A DNA stretch of 34,199 nt from Coriobacteriia bacterium (GTDB lineage Bacteria; Actinomycetota; Coriobacteriia; Coriobacteriales; Eggerthellaceae). Each line of letters opens with the position of its first letter. Position 1 is the stretch's first letter. The stretch spans positions 1 through 34,199 of the forward strand of contig JAUNIP010000016.1 of the NCBI GenBank assembly GCA_030523425.1. Reading direction: 5' to 3'. Below, piece after piece: positions 14,614 through 23,376 of this stretch. The notes beneath the pieces are model-generated. The model was not told where the DNA came from and did no database searches. It saw nothing but the letters and a program-made list of their open reading frames with translations. A program made the translations under genes and the position numbers.

Positions 14614-16317
14614 ATGATTGCCGGCATTATGGACAAGACCTATCCGTCCGCACAAACCCTGGTAGCAAATGCCGCAGCCAGCCGCGTGCACGCCAAAGAC
14701 GCCACGCTGTACGATTTTTCGCCTGAAGCGCAGCAGGTGGCGCAAAACTTCATGGGTTGGGCAGATTTGGCCTCCAACCCGCCCTACCCGGTGGAAAAGG
14801 TGCAGCAGCTGGCTGACGAAATTGTGGCGAGCGGCATAGAATACGTGTGCTTGATAGGCCAAGGCGGGTCCACCCAAGCACCCATGACCATTTCCAAGTA
14901 CAACAAGAAGAACAACCGCGTGACGTTCAAAACCATGGACAGTGATTCCCCGGTGCGCCTGCGCAAGAACCTGGCGGGCATACAACCCGAAAAGACCCTG
15001 TTCATACTGGCGTCGAAGAGCGGCGGTACTATAGAGCCGCGCCTGATGCTGAGCGCCGTGCGCGACTACCTGGAAACCGTCATGGCCCCCGAAGAAACCG
15101 TAAAGCACCTGGTGGCCATCACCGACCCGGGCAGCAAGGTGGAACAGCAGGCCACCGAAGAAGGCTGGCTGGCCATTTTGCCGGGCGAACCCACCGTGGG
15201 CGGCCGCTTCAGCGCGCTTTCCGTGTTCGGCCTGCTGCCGGCGGCTCTGATTGGCCTGGACCTGAACGCCGTCATAGAGCACGGCAAGGCCGCCGAAGCC
15301 CGTTGCAGCGAAGATTCGCTGGACAACCCGGCCATCCAGTTGGCCGCCTTCCTGTACGACGGCTACGTGAACGGCCGCGACAAGTTCAGCTTCGTGACGC
15401 CTAAGCGCGGCCGCGTGTTGGGCCTGTGGATTGAACAGTTGGTGGCCGAAAGCGTGGGCAAGCAGGGCAAAGGCATTCTGCCCAACGTGGAAGTTGATTC
15501 GCTGCTGTTAGCCTCTGACGCAGGCGACCGCAGCGCCGTGGTGTATGAAACCGAATACGACCTGCCCGACGAAGGCAACGACTTCGCCGCCGCCGTGGCC
15601 TGCATAAGCCCCGAAATGCCGAAGGCCACGTATCGCATCGAATCGGCCGAGGAGCTGATTGAGCATTTCGTGCTGTGGGAATACGCCACAGCCATGTGCG
15701 GCTACCTGATGCAGGTGTGCCCCTTCGACCAGCCCGACGTGGCGTCCGCGAAGGCCGTGGTGCTTGACATCCTGCGCGACGGCATGCCCGAACCCAGCTT
15801 CACGCAGCCGTTTGAGGGCGCCCTGGATGGCGGCATGGCCGAAGTGCGCGTGAGCGAGCAGTTCGCCGGCGCCACCACGCTGCCGCAGGCAATCCAGCAG
15901 CTGGTGGGCAGCATCCGCCCCGGCGACTTCTTCGCCATCAACGCGTTTCTGCCCTTTGACGGCGAAGGCCGCCGCGAAGCGTTGGAAGCCATGCGCCACG
16001 AAGTGGCCGAAGCCTACGGCGTGTTCAGTTCGCTGGAGATAGGCCCGCGCTACCTGCACTCCACCGGCCAGCTGCAAAAGGGTGGCCCCAACGAAGGCGT
16101 GTTCCTGATTCTTTCCGCCGAAGAAACCATTGACGTGCCGCTGCGCAACGAAGCGGACAGCTTGGGCGCGCTGGCGAAATCCCAGGCCGTGGGCGACTTC
16201 GTGACGCTGGCCAACCGCGGGCGCCGCTGCGTGCACGTGCATCTGCCCAACAACGCGGCCGTCACGCTGCGCTTGCTGCTGGCACAACTGCGCGCCGCCG
16301 TGAAGGCCGACGCCTAA
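14614..16317 (+). CDS. pgi: Glucose-6-phosphate isomerase
   Basis: It interconverts glucose-6-phosphate and fructose-6-phosphate in glycolysis and gluconeogenesis. ATG 14614 follows a strong ribosome site (AAAGGAGGA). The 567 residues carry the first family signature GGRFSALSVFGLLPAAL, a sugar-phosphate-binding SIS-type segment (ASKSGGTIEP), and the C-terminal GPRYLHSTGQLQKGGPNEG. The second classical PGI signature is only loosely kept (PFDQPDVASAK). The overall pattern looks closer to the isomerase half of transaldolase-PGI fusion proteins than to E. coli Pgi; this comparison is from memory of the motifs. The next gene, hypF, begins 3 bases after the stop, so the two are co-transcribed despite unrelated roles. 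Confidence 0.92.
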   Translation: MIAGIMDKTYPSAQTLVANAAASRVHAKDATLYDFSPEAQQVAQNFMGWADLASNPPYPVEKVQQLADEIVASGIEYVCLIGQGGSTQAPMTISKYNKKNNRVTFKTMDSDSPVRLRKNLAGIQPEKTLFILASKSGGTIEPRLMLSAVRDYLETVMAPEETVKHLVAITDPGSKVEQQATEEGWLAILPGEPTVGGRFSALSVFGLLPAALIGLDLNAVIEHGKAAEARCSEDSLDNPAIQLAAFLYDGYVNGRDKFSFVTPKRGRVLGLWIEQLVAESVGKQGKGILPNVEVDSLLLASDAGDRSAVVYETEYDLPDEGNDFAAAVACISPEMPKATYRIESAEELIEHFVLWEYATAMCGYLMQVCPFDQPDVASAKAVVLDILRDGMPEPSFTQPFEGALDGGMAEVRVSEQFAGATTLPQAIQQLVGSIRPGDFFAINAFLPFDGEGRREALEAMRHEVAEAYGVFSSLEIGPRYLHSTGQLQKGGPNEGVFLILSAEETIDVPLRNEADSLGALAKSQAVGDFVTLANRGRRCVHVHLPNNAAVTLRLLLAQLRAAVKADA

Positions 16318-16320
16318 CCT

Positions 16321-18816
16321 ATGACAGACGCGCTGCGCATACACGTAACCGGCATAGTACAAGGGGTGGGTTTCCGCCCCTTTGTCTATAGGTTGGCGAA
16401 GAAATACCTGATAAGTGGGTGGGTTTTGAACGCCACCGACGGCGTGCACATCCATGCCGAAGGCGAAAGCGCGTTGGTGGACGAATTCGTGCTGGAACTG
16501 AGCGAGCACGCCCCGGCGGCGGCCCAGGTGAAGGAAATCACGCTGACCGAGGTGCCGCTGGAAGACTTCACCACTTTCGAAATTAGGCAGTCCGAACAGG
16601 CCGCGGTACAGCAGACCACGCTGGTGTCGCCCGACTTGGCCACCTGCGCAGACTGCGAACGCGAACTGTTCGACCCCGCCGACCGGCGTTTCCGGTACCC
16701 GTTCATCAACTGCACCAACTGCGGGCCGCGGTTCACCATCATCGACCGGTTGCCGTACGACCGGCCACGCACCAGCATGAAGGCGTTCCCCATGTGCGAA
16801 GCCTGCGCGCAGGAGTACGCGAACCCGGCCGATCGGCGCTTCCACGCGCAGCCGGACGCCTGCTGGGACTGCGGCCCGAAGGTTTCCTGGAGCGTGGTGG
16901 AGCCGCGCGCAGGGGAGGCCGCGGGCGCAGGTGCGTCCCCGGCTGCGGGCGCGGGCGCGTCCCCAAGCGCGGCCCCGGCCGCGGGCGCGGCCCCGGCCAC
17001 CGTTGCCTGGGGCACCACGCGGGCCGAAAGCGACGCCATCTTCGCCGCGGCGGTTGACCTGCTGAAACGCGGGGGCATAGTGGCGGTGAAGGGCCTGGGC
17101 GGCTTCCACTTGGCGTGCGACGCGGACAATCCGCAGGCCGTGGCCACGCTGCGGCAGCGCAAAGCACGCGACGGCAAGGCCTTCGCCGTGATGATGGCCG
17201 ACTGCGCTACCGTGCGCACGGTGTGCGAAGTAAGCCCCGAAGAGGAAAAACTGCTTACCGGCGCGGTGCGGCCTATAGTGCTGCTGCACAAACGCGCAGA
17301 CGCGCAATTGGCGCCCGGTGTGGCGGACCACCTGCCGGAACTGGGCGTGATGCTGCCCTACACGCCGGTACAGCACCTGCTGCTGCACGACTTCGCAGCC
17401 GCCGGCGGCCGCATGCTGGTCATGACTTCGGGCAACGTGCACGACGAACCCATCGAAACCGACGACGACCAGGCCCGGCAGCGCCTGGCCGGCGTGGCGG
17501 ACGCCTTCTTGGGCAACAGTCGCCCGGTGCTTTCCCGCTTCGACGATTCGGTGGTGCGCGTGTTGGACTTCGGTGCCGCTGGCACGGCCGTGCAAGTGCT
17601 GCGTCGCGCCCGCGGGTATGCCCCGGCGCCCATCACGCTGGGCGAAGCGGTGCTGCCCGCGCGGGGTGAAAGCCCCTGCGTGTTGGCCGTGGGCCCAGAA
17701 CAAAAAAGCACGGTGTGCCTGCTGCGCGGCAACCAAGCCTTCGTTTCCCAGCACGTGGGCGACCTGGAAAACGCCGAAACCTACGACGCCTGGCTGCAGG
17801 CAAAAGACCGCCTGACCAGCCTGTTCCAAGAAACTCCCACCTTGCTGGCCTTCGACATGCACCCGGAATACCTGTCCAGCAAGTGGGCCGCAAAACAGTC
17901 CACACCCCGCGCCAACGTGCAGCACCACCACGCGCACGTGGTGGCGGCCTTGGCGGAAGCCGGCGTGGCGGGCCCGGTGTGCGGCTTCGCCTTCGACGGC
18001 ACCGGTTATGGCGTTGACGGCGCCGTGTGGGGTGGGGAAGTGCTGTTGGCCAACTGCGAAAACTTCGAACGCTTCGCGAACTTGGCTTACGTGCCCATGC
18101 CTGGCGGCGCGGCGGCGGTGAAAAACCCGCTGCGCATGGCCTACGGCGTGCTGTGGGCCTACGACCTGCTGGAACACCCCGCGGCCGCAAGCGCCCTGGA
18201 ACAACTGGGGCAAAGTACGCAGCTGCTGGACGCCATGATAGAACAGGGCCTGAACACGCCCTACACGTCTTCGGCCGGCCGCCTGTTCGACGCGCTTTCC
18301 GCCCTGTTAGGCATATGCCCGCACCCCACCTACGAAGGCGAAGCGGCCATCCGCCTGGAAGCCGCCGCCGCGCCCGGCGTGCCCTTCGACGAACGTTACG
18401 CCTTGGCCGTGGTGAAAAACCAAGCCACGGAAACCAGCACCGCGCAAGACACCTCCGTGCTGCTGCTAGACGCCGCCCCCGCGTTCGCCGCCGCGCTGGA
18501 TGACCTGGCCGCGGGTGTGGACCCCGGCGTCATAGCCGCGCGCTTCCACCAGGCCTTCGCCGCCGTGGTGGTGCAGGTGGCGCAGCTGGTGCAGGCGCTG
18601 TACGGCGTTGCCACCGTGGCGCTGACCGGCGGCGTGTTCATGAACCGCACGCTGATGGAAGCCGTGGTGCCCGCGTTGGCCAACCAAGGCTTCACGGTGG
18701 TGCTGAACAAGGAACTGCCGCCTAACGATGGCGGTGTTTCTTTGGGCCAAGCCGTGATAGCATGGCATGCAGCAACCGAACAACGCAGCGAAGAAAACGG
18801 CGGCGCGCCCGCCTAA
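16321..18816 (+). CDS. hypF: Carbamoyltransferase HypF (NiFe-hydrogenase maturation)
   Basis: HypF uses carbamoyl phosphate and ATP to carbamoylate the C-terminal Cys of HypE, the source of the CN ligands of NiFe hydrogenases. The 831 residues show all family domains: acylphosphatase (1-95, GIVQGVGFRPFVYRLA), two zinc-finger-like units with eight cysteines (Cys109, 112, 131, 134, 159, 162, 181, 184), a YrdC/Sua5-like domain (about 235-420, KGLGGFHLACDA) and a Kae1-like C-terminal domain (VQHHHAHVVAALAE, FAFDGTGYGVDGAVWGGE). Residues about 196-227 are an Ala/Gly/Pro/Ser linker between zinc fingers and YrdC that most HypF proteins lack. hypC and hypD follow directly. Confidence 0.97.
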   Translation: MTDALRIHVTGIVQGVGFRPFVYRLAKKYLISGWVLNATDGVHIHAEGESALVDEFVLELSEHAPAAAQVKEITLTEVPLEDFTTFEIRQSEQAAVQQTTLVSPDLATCADCERELFDPADRRFRYPFINCTNCGPRFTIIDRLPYDRPRTSMKAFPMCEACAQEYANPADRRFHAQPDACWDCGPKVSWSVVEPRAGEAAGAGASPAAGAGASPSAAPAAGAAPATVAWGTTRAESDAIFAAAVDLLKRGGIVAVKGLGGFHLACDADNPQAVATLRQRKARDGKAFAVMMADCATVRTVCEVSPEEEKLLTGAVRPIVLLHKRADAQLAPGVADHLPELGVMLPYTPVQHLLLHDFAAAGGRMLVMTSGNVHDEPIETDDDQARQRLAGVADAFLGNSRPVLSRFDDSVVRVLDFGAAGTAVQVLRRARGYAPAPITLGEAVLPARGESPCVLAVGPEQKSTVCLLRGNQAFVSQHVGDLENAETYDAWLQAKDRLTSLFQETPTLLAFDMHPEYLSSKWAAKQSTPRANVQHHHAHVVAALAEAGVAGPVCGFAFDGTGYGVDGAVWGGEVLLANCENFERFANLAYVPMPGGAAAVKNPLRMAYGVLWAYDLLEHPAAASALEQLGQSTQLLDAMIEQGLNTPYTSSAGRLFDALSALLGICPHPTYEGEAAIRLEAAAAPGVPFDERYALAVVKNQATETSTAQDTSVLLLDAAPAFAAALDDLAAGVDPGVIAARFHQAFAAVVVQVAQLVQALYGVATVALTGGVFMNRTLMEAVVPALANQGFTVVLNKELPPNDGGVSLGQAVIAWHAATEQRSEENGGAPA

Positions 18817-18828
18817 AGGAGAACAACC

Positions 18829-19074
18829 ATGTGTTTGGCCATCCCGGCGCACATCACACAGCTGAAAGAACAGAACCTGGCCCAGGTGGACATCCTGGGC
18901 GTGTCCCGTGAGATTTCGGTGGACCTAACGCCTTTGGCGCAGGTGGGCGACTACGTGTTGGTGCATGCGGGTTTCGCCATAGAAATTGTGGACGAAGAAA
19001 ACGCCCAGGAAACCATAGACCTTATAAAGCAATTCCCCGAACTGGTGGGAGAAGACCTGCAGGCGGCGGGGTAG
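18829..19074 (+). CDS. hypC: Hydrogenase maturation chaperone HypC
   Basis: An 81-residue protein of normal family length. It starts MCLAIP, and Cys2 is the essential residue that, with HypD, holds the Fe(CN)2CO unit and passes it to the hydrogenase large subunit. The beta-barrel pattern (GVSREISVDL, VGDYVLVHAGFAIEIV) is clear. The ribosome site AAAGGAG precedes ATG 18829. It sits 12 bases after hypF and 9 bases before hypD. Confidence 0.97.
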   Translation: MCLAIPAHITQLKEQNLAQVDILGVSREISVDLTPLAQVGDYVLVHAGFAIEIVDEENAQETIDLIKQFPELVGEDLQAAG

Positions 19075-19083
19075 GGAAGCGGC

Positions 19084-20163
19084 ATGGACCTTTCGCTGTT
19101 CAAAGACCCAGCATTGGCGCGCGGCCTGGTGGAATCCATCCAGAAGATGGCCCCGGCCGGCGGCGCCACGCTGATGGAAGTGTGCGGCACGCACACGGTG
19201 GCCATCGCGCGCAACGGGCTGCGGTCGCTGATGCCCGAAGGCGTGCGCTTGGCTTCCGGCCCGGGCTGCCCGGTGTGCGTGACGGCCAACAAAGACATAG
19301 ACACCGTGATTGCCCTAGCGCGCATACCCGGCGTGATTGTGACCACCTTCGGCGACATGACGCGCGTGCCCGGCAGCACGTCTTCCCTGTTGGCCGAACA
19401 GGCCGCCGGCCGCGACGTGCGCATTGTGTATTCGCCGCTTGACGCCCTGCGCATAGCGCAGGAAAACCCCGCCAACCAGGTGGTGTTCGTGGGAGTGGGC
19501 TTCGAAACCACCACGCCGCTGGTGGCCATGGCCGTCAAGCGCGCCAAGCAGCTGGGCTTGGGCAACTTCACCGTGTTCGGCGCGCACAAGAACATGCCTG
19601 GCGCCCTGGAGCAGATTGTGGCCGACCCGCAGCTGCAGGTGAGCGCGCTCATTCTGCCCGGTCACGTGAGCACCATCATAGGCAGCGCGCCCTACGAATT
19701 CTTGGCGCAGCGCTACGGCATCCCCGGCGTGATCACCGGCTTTGAGCCCGTAGACGTGTTGCAAGGTGTGGCCATGCTGCTGCGACAGCTGCACGAAGGC
19801 CGCGCCGAGATTGAGATTGCCTATTCCCGTGGCGTGATGCCCGAAGGCAACCCCGTGGCCTTGGCCGCCATCGAAGAGGTGTTTGACACTTGCACCGCCA
19901 CCTGGCGCGGCCTGGGCGAAATCCCCGGCAGCGGGTACACCTTGCGCCCGGAATACGCGCACTTCGACGCCGTTGCCCGCCTGAACCCGCAGGTGGAGCC
20001 CACCCAGGACCACAAGGGCTGCCGCTGCGGCGACGTTCTGCGCGCACACCTGGCGCCCAACGAATGTCCGCTGTTTCGCACGGTGTGCACCCCCGAAAAC
20101 CCCGTGGGCCCCTGTATGGTCTCCAGCGAAGGAAGCTGCGCGGCCTATTTCCGCTACTACTAA
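19084..20163 (+). CDS. hypD: Hydrogenase maturation protein HypD
   Basis: HypD is the 4Fe-4S scaffold on which the Fe(CN)2CO group is built together with HypC and HypE. The 359 residues contain the conserved CGTHT (Cys34) and GPGCPVC (Cys62, Cys65) active-site motifs, the segment VGVGFETTTP, and the C-terminal cysteine-rich region (HKGCRCGDVL ... NECPLF ... PVGPCMVSSEGSCAAYF) that binds the cluster. The length is typical. hypE, hypA and hypB do not follow; the next gene is unrelated, so the rest of the pathway must be elsewhere in the genome. Confidence 0.97.
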   Translation: MDLSLFKDPALARGLVESIQKMAPAGGATLMEVCGTHTVAIARNGLRSLMPEGVRLASGPGCPVCVTANKDIDTVIALARIPGVIVTTFGDMTRVPGSTSSLLAEQAAGRDVRIVYSPLDALRIAQENPANQVVFVGVGFETTTPLVAMAVKRAKQLGLGNFTVFGAHKNMPGALEQIVADPQLQVSALILPGHVSTIIGSAPYEFLAQRYGIPGVITGFEPVDVLQGVAMLLRQLHEGRAEIEIAYSRGVMPEGNPVALAAIEEVFDTCTATWRGLGEIPGSGYTLRPEYAHFDAVARLNPQVEPTQDHKGCRCGDVLRAHLAPNECPLFRTVCTPENPVGPCMVSSEGSCAAYFRYY

Positions 20164-20184
20164 GGCATCTTTAGGAGCTTGCAC

Positions 20185-21042
20185 ATGAATCCCCTGGTCA
20201 TAGTTACGTTCGTGATTGCTGTATTGCTGATTGCGGCCGCCGCCGTGCTGGCGTTTTACGGCGCACGCTGCAAGTACAAAACCGACGCGCAGGACGTGTC
20301 CGAAGAAGAAATCCGCAGCCTGGTCACCGAAAACGAAGAGCTGCAAGACGACGAGAAGCGCATGATTCACGAGATCATCAACCTGGGAGACATGCGCGCC
20401 GAAGAGGCCATGCAGCCCCGCGTGGACATGATACTGGTGCAGGACAACGAAACCGTGCGCCAAGCCGCCGACCGCATGCGCGGCACGGGCTTTTCGCGCC
20501 TGCCGGTGTACCACGAAGACTACGACCACATTATTGGCATAGTGCACTTCAAAGACCTGGTGCCCGCCCTGTTGGACGGCCAAAGCGAAGACAACGTGGG
20601 CGATTACGCCTACCAGGCGCTGTTCGTGCCCGAAACGAAGGACCTGATTCCGCTGCTCACCGAAATGCGCGACACGCACCAGCAGATGGCCATAGTGGTT
20701 GACGAATACGGCGGCACGGGCGGCTTGATAACTATTGAAGATATTGTGGAGGAAATCGTGGGCGAAATTGCCGACGAATCCGACCAAGAACGCGGCTTTC
20801 TGCGCGTGACCCGCAAGGACCAGTGGGTGGCCGACGGCCGCTTGCCGGTGGAAGAGGCCCTTTCCCTGGGGTGGCCCGTGGAAGAAAGTGACGATTACGA
20901 AACCTTGGCCGGGTGGCTGCTCACCAAGTTCGAATCGGTGCCCCAAGCTGGGGATATGACCGAGGTGGACAATTTCACTTTCAAGATTGAAGGCATGCGC
21001 CGCCGCCGAATTCAACGGGTCCGCGTGACAAAAGTTGTGTAG
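20185..21042 (+). CDS. CBS-domain protein with CorC/HlyC C-terminal domain
   Basis: ATG 20185 is chosen because AGGAG lies 7 bases upstream. The 285 residues begin with one hydrophobic helix (about 4-26), then a segment EEEIRSLVTENEELQDDEKRMIHEI typical of CorC/HlyC proteins. Two CBS domains follow (about 75-135 and 140-195: MQPRVDMILV, GFSRLPVYHEDYDHIIGIVHFKDL, MAIVVDEYGGTGGLITIEDIVEEIVGEI) and a transporter-associated CorC_HlyC domain (about 205-285). Full CNNM-type magnesium exporters carry a four-segment DUF21 domain in front; here a single anchor replaces it, so this is a short relative that may modulate ion transport. Binding of adenine nucleotides by the CBS pair is a family property, not visible directly. 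Confidence 0.9.
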   Translation: MNPLVIVTFVIAVLLIAAAAVLAFYGARCKYKTDAQDVSEEEIRSLVTENEELQDDEKRMIHEIINLGDMRAEEAMQPRVDMILVQDNETVRQAADRMRGTGFSRLPVYHEDYDHIIGIVHFKDLVPALLDGQSEDNVGDYAYQALFVPETKDLIPLLTEMRDTHQQMAIVVDEYGGTGGLITIEDIVEEIVGEIADESDQERGFLRVTRKDQWVADGRLPVEEALSLGWPVEESDDYETLAGWLLTKFESVPQAGDMTEVDNFTFKIEGMRRRRIQRVRVTKVV

Positions 21043-21063
21043 CCGGCCAACTTAGGGTAGAAT
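21035..21063 (+). promoter_or_regulatory. Promoter of the secreted lysozyme-like gene
   Basis: TTGTGT (21035-21040), a 17-base spacer and TAGAAT (21058-21063). It overlaps the end of the CBS-protein gene. Transcription from about 21070 gives a leader of about 112 bases, in which I see no known riboswitch. Confidence 0.65.
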
Positions 21064-21181
21064 AGTTCGACCAAAACATATCAGCCGTTTACGGGCAGCA
21101 ATCATTCTTAACTCAAACTACGCTGTCGCCGCATCTGCGGTCTGGGGTGTTTTTGTCTGCAATGAAGAGAAAAGGGAACAC

Positions 21182-22009
21182 GTGGGCTCTGCCAGCAAGA
21201 ACATACGCAACACGGTGATCGCCGCAGTTTCAGCTGCAGCGGTTGTGGTTGCCATTGCTGCGGCCACCGTTGTTGCCCCCACCTTCGCCGTGGCCGACCG
21301 GTCAAGCGGCGAAGCCACCACCTTCGGCATAGGCAAGTCCACGGCTTCCCTTACCGCTTCGGTGGCAAACATTTCCGAAACCGACGCCACCGCCGCGTAC
21401 AGTGAAGCCCCCTTGGCCGTGACGGACACAGCTGAAACCAGCGTGTTGGCCACCTCTGTGAACTACGACGTGATGGTGGGCGTGAACAAGGTGGAAGAAC
21501 GCCGCGAAGCCGAACGCCGCGCCGCTGAAGAGGCCGAACGTCGTGCCCAGCAGGAAAAGATTGACCAAGCAGCCGCCAACGAAGCCGCATGGCGCGCCAT
21601 GGGCGACGGCGCCGTGAATGCCGTTGGCAGCGTGGATTTCAGCGTGGGCAAGGAAGCCTTCATTGCCGAATGGGGCGCCCGCATTGATGCGTACCTGTCC
21701 CACAGCGTGTTGGCTGGCTACGGCGAAACGTTCGCCGCCGCCGCCTGGGAATACGGCGTGGACCCGCGTTGGTCGCCCGCCATTTCCAACACCGAAAGCG
21801 GCAACGGCTTCAACTGCTTCTTGCCGCACAACGCCTGGGGTTGGGGCAGTTCCAGCTGGAGCAGCTGGTCGGAAGCCATCAACGCGCATGTGGCCGGCCT
21901 GGCTTCCGCGTACGGCTACTCCATCACGTATGCGTTCGCGGCAAAATACTGCCCGCCGAACACCCAACACTGGTATAACAACACCATCAGCCAAATGCAG
22001 CTGATTTAA
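21182..22009 (+). CDS. Secreted lysozyme-like cell-wall protein
   Basis: A 275-residue exported protein starting at GTG 21182 after AAAGGGA. A signal peptide (hydrophobic core about 12-32, cleavage probably near AFAVA-D around 36-39) is followed by a Ser/Thr/Ala-rich stretch and a charged coiled coil (about 103-130, VEERREAERRAAEEAERRAQQ). Residues about 155-275 look like a lysozyme/transglycosylase-fold domain: WEYGVDPRWSPAISNTESGNG with likely catalytic Glu205, then HNAWGWGSSSWSSWSEAI and the YGYSITYAFAAKYCPP end. Cys212 and Cys257 may form a disulfide. It should act on peptidoglycan outside the cell; catalysis is inferred. Two TrkA genes follow after 24 bases. Confidence 0.82.
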   Translation: MGSASKNIRNTVIAAVSAAAVVVAIAAATVVAPTFAVADRSSGEATTFGIGKSTASLTASVANISETDATAAYSEAPLAVTDTAETSVLATSVNYDVMVGVNKVEERREAERRAAEEAERRAQQEKIDQAAANEAAWRAMGDGAVNAVGSVDFSVGKEAFIAEWGARIDAYLSHSVLAGYGETFAAAAWEYGVDPRWSPAISNTESGNGFNCFLPHNAWGWGSSSWSSWSEAINAHVAGLASAYGYSITYAFAAKYCPPNTQHWYNNTISQMQLI

Positions 22010-22033
22010 GTTCCCTACAGAATTGAGGGCACC

Positions 22034-22693
22034 GTGAGCAATGTGATTGTCGTTGGTTGCGGACGCGTGGGATCGCAGCTGGCAACCACCCTTTCAGACG
22101 GCGGGCACAACGTGAGCGTGGTGGACCGCGTGGCGGATTCGTTTCGCAACCTGGGCCAAGGCTTCAACGGCTCAACCGTGATGGGCGTGGGCTTCGACGA
22201 AGAGGTGCTGGTGAAATCCGGCGTTGAGGAGTGCGACATTTTGGCCGCCGTGACCGCGTCCGACACCGCCAACCTGATGACCTGCGAAGTGGCCAAGCGC
22301 CTGTTCCACGTGCCCCACGTGATGGCGCGCCTGTACAACCCCGACCACGAGCGCGCGTATTCCCAGCTGGGCCTGGACTACGTGTGCGGCACCACCTTGG
22401 TGGCCGAAGAGATGGTGTCCAAGATTTCTTCGGGTCACGGGGCGTACAAGGAAACGTTCGGCGACTTCGAGGTGCTTGAGTTTTCCCTGAACCTGGCGCC
22501 GCTGGGGAAGAAATCCATCCGCGCGAAGGACCTGGAGCGCGAACACGACGTGCGCATCGTGGCCTTCGAGCGCGGCGACGGCTCCATCAGTTCCATTCCC
22601 AACAAGAATTCCGTGCTCTACCACGGGGATTCCATTTTGGCCTGCGTGCGACGCGAGCTGGTGCAAGCGTTTTCGCCGTACATGCAAAACTAG
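22034..22693 (+). CDS. TrkA/KtrA-type potassium uptake regulator 1
   Basis: A 219-residue cytoplasmic RCK protein. It starts at GTG 22034 after TTGAGGG. The RCK-N Rossmann fold (1-130) has the nucleotide-binding motif VVGCGRVGSQLA and the acidic end of strand 2 (VVDR). The RCK-C (TrkA-C) domain is at about 135-219. Such proteins form a gating ring on a TrkH/KtrB membrane subunit and sense NAD(H), ATP/ADP or cyclic di-AMP. No membrane subunit is encoded next to it. Its paralogue follows 17 bases later. Confidence 0.93.
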   Translation: MSNVIVVGCGRVGSQLATTLSDGGHNVSVVDRVADSFRNLGQGFNGSTVMGVGFDEEVLVKSGVEECDILAAVTASDTANLMTCEVAKRLFHVPHVMARLYNPDHERAYSQLGLDYVCGTTLVAEEMVSKISSGHGAYKETFGDFEVLEFSLNLAPLGKKSIRAKDLEREHDVRIVAFERGDGSISSIPNKNSVLYHGDSILACVRRELVQAFSPYMQN

Positions 22694-22710
22694 GGGGCGA
22701 AGGCGCGGCA

Positions 22711-23376
22711 ATGTATGTGATCATCATGGGCGGCGGCAAGGTGGGAGAATACTTGGCTTCCACGCTGCTGAAGTCGGGAAATGAAGTGGCCATCATCGAA
22801 AAGGACCTGGAAACCGCCGATACGCTATCCGAGCAGTTCGACGGCCCCTGCTTGGTCATCTGCGGCGACGGCTGCGACTCCCGCGTGCAGGAAGACGCCG
22901 GCATCCGTCGGGCCGACGTGTTTGTGGCGGCCACCGGCTTCGACGACGCCAACTTGGTGTCGTGCGAGATTGCCCAGCGCGTGTTCAACGCGCCGCGCGC
23001 CGTGGCCCGCGTGAACAACCCCAAAAACCAGCGCATCTTCCGCGCGGTGGGCATTGAAAGCATCAACTCCACCACGCTGATTGCCAACTACATCGAAGAA
23101 GAGGCCATGCTTGGCGGCATCAGCATCGTCAGCTCGCTGGCGCAAAGCAACGTGGCCTTGGCCGAGGTGACCGTGCCGCGCATGCGCTTCAATCCCGAAG
23201 GCATAGAAGTGATGGACGTGCCGCTGCCGGAAGGTTCCCTGATAGTGGCCACGGCCGACGCTGACGGCGTGGAAGTGATAGGCGAAGAAACCGTCATCCA
23301 TTCCGGCGACCGCCTGATAGTAATAGCCGATAGCGACGTAATAGACGAAGTCCGCAGCGTGATCCGCGGGTTGTAG
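22711..23376 (+). CDS. TrkA/KtrA-type potassium uptake regulator 2
   Basis: A 221-residue RCK protein, a diverged paralogue of the gene just upstream. The Rossmann motif is IIMGGGKVGEYLA with IIEKD at the end of strand 2; the RCK-N half contains ICGDGCDSRVQEDAG and ATGFDDANLVSCEIAQ, and the RCK-C domain (about 140-221) ends VIHSGDRLIVIAD. Two adjacent single-RCK genes suggest a mixed gating ring, or two regulators for one channel; that is inference. The gene ends in a hairpin and a long non-coding element. Confidence 0.93.
   Translation: MYVIIMGGGKVGEYLASTLLKSGNEVAIIEKDLETADTLSEQFDGPCLVICGDGCDSRVQEDAGIRRADVFVAATGFDDANLVSCEIAQRVFNAPRAVARVNNPKNQRIFRAVGIESINSTTLIANYIEEEAMLGGISIVSSLAQSNVALAEVTVPRMRFNPEGIEVMDVPLPEGSLIVATADADGVEVIGEETVIHSGDRLIVIADSDVIDEVRSVIRGL

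Noticed and set aside
15508-18213. A 901-residue open frame on the minus strand across pgi and hypF
   Set aside because: It is His/Gly/Arg-rich with no recognisable domain and lies opposite two well-conserved genes; high G+C keeps such frames open.
19315-21015. A 566-residue minus-strand open frame opposite hypD and the CBS gene
   Set aside because: Composition is His/Ala/Val-rich and domain-free; the + strand genes explain the DNA.
21070-21181. Cyclic di-AMP (ydaO) riboswitch in the leader of the lysozyme-like gene
   Set aside because: The gene context would suit it, but the leader is short and I cannot find the conserved GGGGAACC-type core.
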